DNA from: Bretschneidera sinensis
Taxonomy: Eukaryota > Streptophyta > Magnoliopsida > Brassicales > Akaniaceae
DNA: 64,000 nucleotides
Direction of reading: 5' to 3'
NCBI GenBank assembly: GCA_023935145.1
Contig: CM043698.1
Location: 16,681,001 to 16,745,000, forward strand
Below are positions 57,901-64,000 of the stretch, in pieces. The notes beneath the pieces are model-generated. The model did not search any database and was not told where the DNA came from. It saw only the letters and a list, made by a program, of their open reading frames with translations. How positions within the stretch are numbered: the stretch's first letter is position 1; each line of letters starts with the position of its first letter. The translations under genes and the position numbers were made by a program.

Positions 57901-58694
57901 CCATCAGAAATGGGCATTCTCCTCAGAGATGACAACCCAATTCCTGGAACTGGTAATGATAAAGTTCTCGGTGTCATATCAGCAAGATCCGTGCTTTTAG
58001 CCAATGAATTTGAAGTCACCCTCCCACCAATTCTACTTGGCCACCGATGCTGATCAATCAATCGGCTATGCAAACCATCGACTGGTTTCGCATTCTCTGA
58101 CTGATCAGACGCATTCTTCCCTTTAAGAGGACTCCTCTTTCTCTCCGGCGTAGGCTTCCTTGACATGGTAGGCGTTTCAGCCTGTTTATATGATACATTT
58201 GATGCTGGCCTCAGTGTGCGATCAGCATAAACATTACTAACTGGTTTTTCCTTCTTACTAACAGGAATAGAAATAGTATCAGATTGAAATGACACACTGA
58301 GACTTCTCATGGTAGAAGGCCATAAACTCTCCGGTAATCGGCTAGTAGATAGCCGTCTAGATGATACTTGCATATCTATAGATGAATCGTGGACCGGTGT
58401 GGATGGGCTAGGCGGTAAAGGTGGGGTTGTGGGGTGCTTCCTCTCAGCTGAAATAGCTCTCTTCTGCACCAATTGGGAATGTGAAGGAACTGTCCTTGTG
58501 AGGTTCGGAGATGGGAATCTCCGGGGACCAGAAGTTGTTGATGGAGAGGGTGATTTGTACCTAGAACTGACTTCCCTCTTTCGAGGGCGGCGGGTAGTGA
58601 CTGCATTGTTTTTTTCAGCCGGAACCAGGGCTGGTCTTATGGTATCCACTGCTGTGTGCTTGTGCAATTCTTGCTCTGACTCACATACATCCAT
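48985..58694 (-). CDS. AUG8: AUGMIN subunit 8 / QWRF-motif microtubule protein, 6 coding exons
   Basis: Coding exons in order: 58694-57378, 56876-56757, 52502-52386, 52298-52209, 50900-50793 and 49065-48985. All junctions are in phase 0, giving 610 residues. Exon 1 (439 residues) is a basic, Ser/Pro/Arg-rich, disordered microtubule-binding region ([44 protein letters not shown]). It ends in the family's hallmark [16 protein letters not shown] (QWRF at ~419-422). Exons 2-6 encode the conserved helical DUF566 part ([105 protein letters not shown]). AUG8 places the augmin complex on microtubules, where it recruits gamma-tubulin to start new microtubules in spindle, phragmoplast and cortex. The start [12 protein letters not shown] was preferred over an upstream in-frame Met because it fits the family and follows a likely acceptor. 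Length is close to the ~640 of Arabidopsis. Confidence 0.93.
49128..49590. repeat. Direct duplication in the last intron of AUG8
   Basis: Copy 1 (about 49128-49365) and copy 2 (about 49387-49590) share ATATGCACAA..AGCTTGAAATTA, GATATATCAACTTCC, AAGCCATGTCA and CCAATTAGATTGCTATGTGA then CAAAGGACCAATG..CACATG. Both are in the same orientation, just upstream (gene sense) of the final exon. Confidence 0.87.
53830..54088 (-). mobile_element. RTE-clade LINE 3' end remnant
   Basis: Minus-strand broken frames give [36 protein letters not shown] and, in another frame, SCGDPTNLQ, before GGGTTGGGTTGGTTG. This matches the C-terminal tail of plant RTE LINEs (..RIEVEGG..RGRPKKTW.., ..HVADPTN..) and their (TTG)-rich 3' end. 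It lies in AUG8 intron 2. Confidence 0.55.
54609..56184. mobile_element. ~1.57 kb transposon with short inverted ends, in AUG8 intron 2
   Basis: The left end is CAGTGGCGGATCCAGGACCT then GGCTAGGGGTGCACTCACTT. The reverse complement of the right end is CATTGGCAGATCTACATTTT, AGCGTGGGTACGTAAGTGCA and CCCCT. A second inner GGGGTGCACTTATACTATAA at ~56065 repeats the terminal phrase. The inside is AT-rich and contains the GAGCTC element at 55385-55805 as a nested insertion. No transposase frame, so non-autonomous. The superfamily is not assigned. Confidence 0.65.
55385..55805. mobile_element. GAGCTCGA-rich inverted repeat element, copy 2
   Basis: Dense TCGAGCTCGA motifs: GGCTCGAGTTCGAGCTCGAA, GGTTCGAGCTCGATAACAAA and, on the other side, TATTCGAGCTCGGCTTGATA, ATGCTCGAGCTCGAGTCAAG, GACCGAGCTCAAGCTCAAAT. 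The two halves are inverted around an AT-rich middle at ~55580-55620. It resembles copy 1 at 37640-38022. Confidence 0.7.
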
Positions 58695-58699
58695 CCAGA

Positions 58700-60554
58700 C
58701 TACCCAAATTAGACAACATTGATGGATTATTTCACAGAACCAAAGCACATTTGACAGCCTTGGCTTTCAAGTACCCCACATTTCAAAGGAATAATAACAC
58801 CAGCTGCTCAAAAAGAAGATCCTTTTTCCCGGCAATAAATCTGCCACAAATGCACAAGCCAAAAGTAAGATACCACAGATGGGCAGTAAAAAAGCAAGGA
58901 ATGATAATAATAAACCCCATAAAAAAGGAAAAAAAAAAAAGAGGAAATTGAAAAAGAATACATCTTTACAACAGAGACCCAGATCTGATCAAAATGAATT
59001 TGAGAAGAGCAGCAATTTAATCGAAATGAATATTGCTTTTTCATCAAAAAGAGCCCAAATATGAGCAGATCAGGCCATAGCAAAGAGATTAGAAACTGAT
59101 GAAACCACATTTGGGACAACAAGAAAAGGGTATACTGAGAAAATTACGGAGTGCGCCAAAACGTGCATCAACGGTCATTTCTAGAGACTGGTTTTGGTTA
59201 CAACCCACAAAATTTGCATTGCGCAGTGTAGGGGTCTCCTAGGAAAATGGGGAAACTAGAGAGGCTGGACTGTATGGTAGTGGTAGGATGTAGGATAAGA
59301 GACAACAAAGGGGTGTACCGTAGGATAGGAAATGAACTGTGTGTAAAAGAGAGAGAGAGAGAGATTGGTTATTTTGGTTTTTGATATTTGCAAAATATTT
59401 CCCTTTTGTCCCTCTCACGGGAGTGCCATGGTCGGTTGGGCTGGAAATTTGAGGATTCACTCAGAGACACCCAGCCCCACTCTGGGTTGTTTCACTTCTC
59501 TTCTTCACCTTTTTCGTGAAAGGGAATTAAATGAAGGTGATCTTCCAACAACTGCAATCCCAAATAAAAAATCATCCCCCCCCCCCCCCCCCCCCCACCC
59601 CCAACCAAAAAAAAAAAAAAAAAACTCTTACCCCTCACTTTCTTTCTGTCAATTACATTATTGAAACACACGCTACTTATCTTGGGATCAAAGTGTTGAT
59701 TAGAATTAGAGGCCAATAGTTAACTTTATTACACAATAAAAACTAAGGTATTGAAGATTTAGAAATTATATGATTTGTTTGCATGTGCATTATTTTTAAG
59801 CTTTTCTATAATTAGAAGATTGAAATTGCAGGTGCTAATGTTCTTGGAGATATGGGAAGAGACATGGAAGACCACGTGCAAGAGAGATCATTGTCCATCC
59901 CCATGAAGTAACAGTAAAAATTAATACTATGAAGTAGTACTAATTTAAAGTGAAAAATAAAATAATAATACACATAAACAAACAAGTAACTGTAAGTCAA
60001 TATCATTTTTGCACAGTTTGGTTTAAAATATTATTTATGTTTTGACCATCTGGGAAAAAAACTTAGTTCCAGATTTAGGAACGAAAATCGATAATAAAAT
60101 CCAAGGGAAAATAAAAGATTATGTTATGATAATTTAATTTTAAAATAAAATCAAAGGGTTCTGTTTTTGTCAGATTTGTGTCTCTGATATTGCAGACACA
60201 TATAGTAGTGTTCAAAACTGTTCATGTTAATCTCTCCCTAATCTGTATTACACAGTTCATTGAATCTAAGTATCTACTGCTAAAAATAGAAACAAAAGAA
60301 ACCAATCTTAAAAAAACTTAATTTAAAAAATACTATCCCCTTTTGTTTTATGCTTAAACAGCGATCCATAAAACAAGATCAAAGCAATTGCTTATAACAT
60401 ACTAAGCAAGCTTTTCGAACTTAATCATAGATAACATCCATAGATAAAGAGTTAAAATTAACTTTTTTGGTTTACTTTAATTCAATCATGATAGAATTAA
60501 CAGAATCAAAACCGTAGCTAGGTAAGAAATCAAGACAAAATTCAAAATCTTACC
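58700..60554 (-). other. Probable AUG8 5'UTR intron
   Basis: A donor ..GCCGCAAAG|GTAAGATT on the minus strand at ~60554 and an acceptor-like TTTGGGTAG just before the ATG at 58694 bound ~1.85 kb of DNA without a coding exon. It includes a run of about 21 C (59576-59596) next to an 18-base A run (59607-59624). Confidence 0.45.
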
Positions 60555-60830
60555 TTTGCGGCTTGGCAAATCAAGCACCAAAACCGAACTCCCTTCAAAT
60601 AAACTCTAAAATCAATTACCAAAGAGCCCTAATTTTCACCAATAATCATCACTTTTTCGCTAAATTCCTGTTTCAAATCCAATTAATTTGATATCTCCGA
60701 TCAAAATGATTGATAAACGAGACAGTTATCGACCTGAAATGGATCGACGAAGACAGACAGAGAGAGATCACCAGACGGCGGCCGTAGAGAAAATTCAAGC
60801 GAGGGAGACAACTTGATGGAAAATATGGAA
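60555..60830 (-). other. Probable AUG8 first (5'UTR) exon
   Basis: On the minus strand this is a pyrimidine-rich leader (GTTGTCTCCCTCGCTTGAAT, CTCTCTCTGTCTGTCTTCGT) preceding the GTAAGATT donor. The GC rise here against the flanks fits a plant 5'UTR. No start codon with a long frame is present. Confidence 0.45.
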
Positions 60831-60839
60831 TGAGAGAAA

Positions 60840-61512
60840 GAGGAGTTTATTATTTTAGGAAAATAAATAAAAAGAAAAAGATAGGAGAGAGTTTGAATAA
60901 ATTTTTGAGGGAAACGAAACGGTTTTTCAGTTGACAGAGAGCGAGATAGAGACTTAAGGAGGGCGTTATTTTCGCGCCACCTACTTTTAACACACCTTGT
61001 TAAGCAAAGTCAATTGATTACACTTGAAAACACATCCTTGTTTTCGCTTTTACTATAAGTTCTATCGCTTTTGCGTTAACAAGTTTATCCCTAAACTTGC
61101 TCTACTAATTTTGTTTACCGTTTTTTAAGAGCTTAATTAATAAAAGAAATTTTTTTCTTTCTTTCCTTATTTTATTTTGCTTTTTTTTTCTTCTTATTAC
61201 TTTGACAAGTTAATTTTTTTAATGTGTTATACAATCGGAGGTAATCTTAACCCGTTCTCAATTTTTATCTTTCATCTTTAAAATTTAATATTATAGAAAA
61301 ATAAAGAACTTGTGAATTATGAAATTCTTTATAGTATATTTTTTTATATTTTAATATTAGAAAAAAAATAAAAATAACCACTTAATTAAGTGAAAAGTAC
61401 AACTTTAAGAAAATCATTTTGGAGAGGCTATGGAATATGAAAGAAATGATCACCGCTTAAAAGCTAAAATATTATTCATCGTCAATTTACTCATCGGTGC
61501 TTAAAAACAAAT
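60840..61512. other. AUG8 upstream region
   Basis: Promoter side of AUG8 (minus strand). TTTCGCGCCACC at ~60970 contains TTTCGCGCC, an E2F-site-like motif (TTTCGCGC). This fits a cell-cycle microtubule gene, though one site is weak evidence. The rest is AT-rich without genes. Confidence 0.4.
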
Positions 61513-61878
61513 TTAAGGTTATTATCATCAAACACTTTTATATTTTGCTCCATGTTTCAATGTTCATTTTACACTTTAAAAACAATCAATTTACCTTTTG
61601 CATTTTAATAATGTGTTCAATAAACTCTTGTAATGATAATTCTGACGAAATTAATAGCACACAAAAATAGGGATCAAAGTTGATACCAATGGACACAAAA
61701 AATTTAATCAAAATGTTTACTCTGTTTAATAATCAAGATTTTTGTATCAATTTTGTTGGAATAATCATTGGAATTATTAATTGAATTCATGCTTAAAATA
61801 CAATGAGTAAATTGATCGTTTTTAAAATGTAATGGGATATTAAAAAAAAAATACAAGTGTATTTGGTGATAATAACTA
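61513..61878. mobile_element. Foldback MITE, ~365 bp
   Basis: The left arm GGTTATTATCATCAAACACT, ..CACTTTAAAAACAATCAATT then TACC..GCATTTTAAT is mirrored by the right arm. The reverse complement of the right arm reads GTTATTATCACCAAATACAC, ..ACATTTTAAAAACGATCAATT then TACTC..GTATTTTAAG. The inverted repeat is ~150 bp and the element has no coding capacity. Confidence 0.78.
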
Positions 61879-64000
61879 AATAAATTTAATATATATATAT
61901 ATTGATTAGACAAAAATTTAATCACAAAAAAAAAAGTGTTTCAACATTTTATTTTAAACAATCAATTTAAAACTTGATTAATAATCAAGTGACAAGAGTC
62001 ATTTCACAAATCACATCCCAAACAAATTGTTTGGTTGATATCGAATATTGAATTCACTAAATGAGTAAAATGCTTATCTTCTGACATTTTTTTTATATAT
62101 ATTTTTATTCAGTGTTTAATTTATACCCCATGAATAAATTATGATAATTTTTATATGGATAAATAATGATGATTTTGAAATAAATAATAACTTGGAATGA
62201 GTAAATGTCGAAATGTCACTTTCAGAAATTAAAAATAAAAAGTAAAAAAGTGAAAACTTTTTATCTGTATAGCATCACCTCGATAACCACAAAAAAGGTC
62301 ACTTGGACTCAATTGGAAGAAGGTAAATCAAGGAACATAACTCGCCTAGTTTGTTACGTACTCATCTCAACTAATCACCTAATACCAATCCTTTAATTTT
62401 GTTTTTACTTGAAGTTGTTCCAAAGAAAAATAAGAAAACAATTATAGCGAAAGATGTTAACCTAATCCAACTATTTACTTTTTTGGGTTGTTGACCTAAA
62501 ATAGACTTCTGCCTGGTTTGTTCCATATGTTTTGTTTAGGTATTATTTGGTCTAACCAAAATTTCGATTAATAATTGTTAAAATAGTTTTTAATAAAACA
62601 ATTGTGAAGTTAAAACATTATTTTGTATTTGGTGAAATAATTATAGAAACAATTATCTTAACATAAATTCATCTTTTTATAAACTCTTTTTACAATTTTT
62701 TATTTTTTTCCAAAATTATTTATTAAATGTGTTTAGCCTAATTTATATTTATAAAAAAGAAATAGAAGTGGTTTCATAAAGCCTCCCAAATGGGAAAAAA
62801 GCTTCAAATGCAAGTCTATCTATTTATATATACTATTAAACTAGCTGCTTATATATAACCATATATTTAAACATGTTTTGATATATAATTCAACTTATTT
62901 AATCTCTTTATATTTTTTTTTCTTATACTCTCAATACCATACTCAAGCTTAACTCCTCACTCTCTTTATCTTTATCTCTCCCTCTCTCTATTTATTTTTT
63001 GGTGAGTTCTTTCCATTTCTATTATTCTTTTTGGTGATTCTGTATTGATTGTTCTTCTCATCTATTAGGATTTATTTGTAGGGTTCGATTTGCTAATCAA
63101 GTTGTAGTAGACTATAGGTTACCAACTATTGTGTTGACATGCTTATAGGTGAAAAAGTAATTTTACTTCTATTAATATATTATTTCGTTACGAAAAACAA
63201 CGCGTGTTGAGATAATAGTAATACAAATTAAAGAATGTGTTATCTTGATAAATTGCATAGATATGATATGTTATTAAAAAAAAATTATACAATTAAGTCA
63301 TTTTTCATTCGCTTAACTTATTGAAATAATTAATCACGCGATTATCTATTTGATGTGCAAGCAAAGCAAAGGTTTTTTTCTTGGGGATCCATTTTATTCT
63401 AAATATTGTGCATCATGATTCTTTTTCTGATATATACAATTGGGTTTGGCATTCCAACGCAAGTTCAATTTCTCTTTTTAACCCATTATATTTGAGTGTA
63501 TATGCAAAACCTTCACGTAAGAAAACATGTTAAAATAAAGAATGTCTAAAAAATAGAACGTAGAACTTGAATCATGAACGGACCTACATTAAAATAAAAT
63601 GACCAATAAAGTATGATTCTAATTCTGCCTTTTAACTCAATTATATCGTATTAAAAAAATAAATGGATGAACAATTATATATAAAAAGCTTAAACTGATA
63701 AAAAATAACCCATTTATAATGTCATTATTCAAACTTGAAAGCATGAACACCGTCGCCTATAACTGTAACTACTACAGCAAATCTTAACCTTTGAATTATA
63801 ACAGCGACATCATATAGAACTATCCCTACAATTTTCTACTCTAAACAGAAGAAAAAAAATATGATACACACATATGTTAGAGATTTTATCTTTGAGTTTA
63901 GCAAAATACATAATTAAAGAATGTAAAATGCCTTAAAAGGTCTTTACGCTGTTGATTTAAGGAACAAACAAGATTTGTTCAGCAGTATCTCAACTGTCAC
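61879..64000. other. AT-rich intergenic DNA to window end
   Basis: No coding exon or RNA gene recognised. At 62940-63003 a CT-rich stretch (CTCTCCCTCTCTCTATTTA) ends TTTTTTGGTGAGTTC and is preceded by TATATATA-rich DNA. It could be a leader exon and donor of a + strand gene beyond the window, but nothing confirms this. Confidence 0.3.

Noticed and set aside
58309..58722. 137-codon + strand frame opposite AUG8 exon 1
   Set aside because: Antisense shadow of the Ser/Pro/Arg-rich AUG8 coding exon.
1..64000. CRISPR arrays, prokaryotic operons, riboswitches, viral genomes, toxin systems
   Set aside because: None seen. The genes, introns and repeats are those of a plant nuclear genome; the direct repeats found are duplications or transposon parts without regular spacers.

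Overview
The window is nuclear DNA from a dicotyledonous flowering plant. This is shown by genes with GT..AG introns and AT-rich introns, a secondary-wall cellulose synthase, a DYW-class PPR editing factor, an augmin QWRF subunit, a plant-type U6 snRNA promoter (USE plus TATA) and many decayed plant transposons. The species cannot be named from the sequence alone. No bacterial, viral or organellar segment was seen.

Layout. 1-2.5 kb: a LINE reverse-transcriptase remnant beside a Copia-type LTR fragment. 4.4-5.1 kb (-): a broken ARID-domain gene. 5.2-6.7 kb: a ~550 bp direct duplication. 7.2-10.8 kb (-): an intact DEAD-box helicase (RH42/Prp5 type) with a 5'UTR intron. 11-19 kb: a transposon-rich intergenic stretch with a 1.2 kb foldback element, two MITEs, and a Copia gag remnant carrying telomere-like repeats. 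20.0-22.0 kb (+): an intronless cytosolic HSP70. 23.7-29.1 kb (+): a nine-exon organellar IF-3. 31.6-37.4 kb (+): a thirteen-exon CESA7 (IRX3-type). 38.2-39.7 kb (-): one intact U6 snRNA gene plus relics of further U6-type promoters. 42.7-43.1 kb (+): a degenerate copy of the CESA7 3' end. 44.6-47.0 kb (-): an intronless DYW PPR gene. 49.0-58.7 kb (-): a six-coding-exon AUG8/QWRF gene with a large transposon-filled intron. 60.5-60.8 kb: its probable 5'UTR exon. 61-64 kb: AT-rich DNA with one more foldback element.

The genes are independent housekeeping or developmental loci and do not form one pathway. Two neighbour sets match Arabidopsis gene order as I recall it: ARID next to RH42 (At1g20910/At1g20920), and IF-3, DYW-PPR, AUG8 (At4g30690/30700/30710). 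In the second set CESA7 and the U6 cluster lie between IF-3 and the PPR gene.

I found no convincing new biological system. The most useful second-look items are the CESA7 3' pseudogene with fused exons 12 and 13, the row of dead U6-type promoters next to a live U6 gene, the NAGNAG acceptor in CESA7, the decayed ARID gene, and the telomere-like array inside a Copia remnant.
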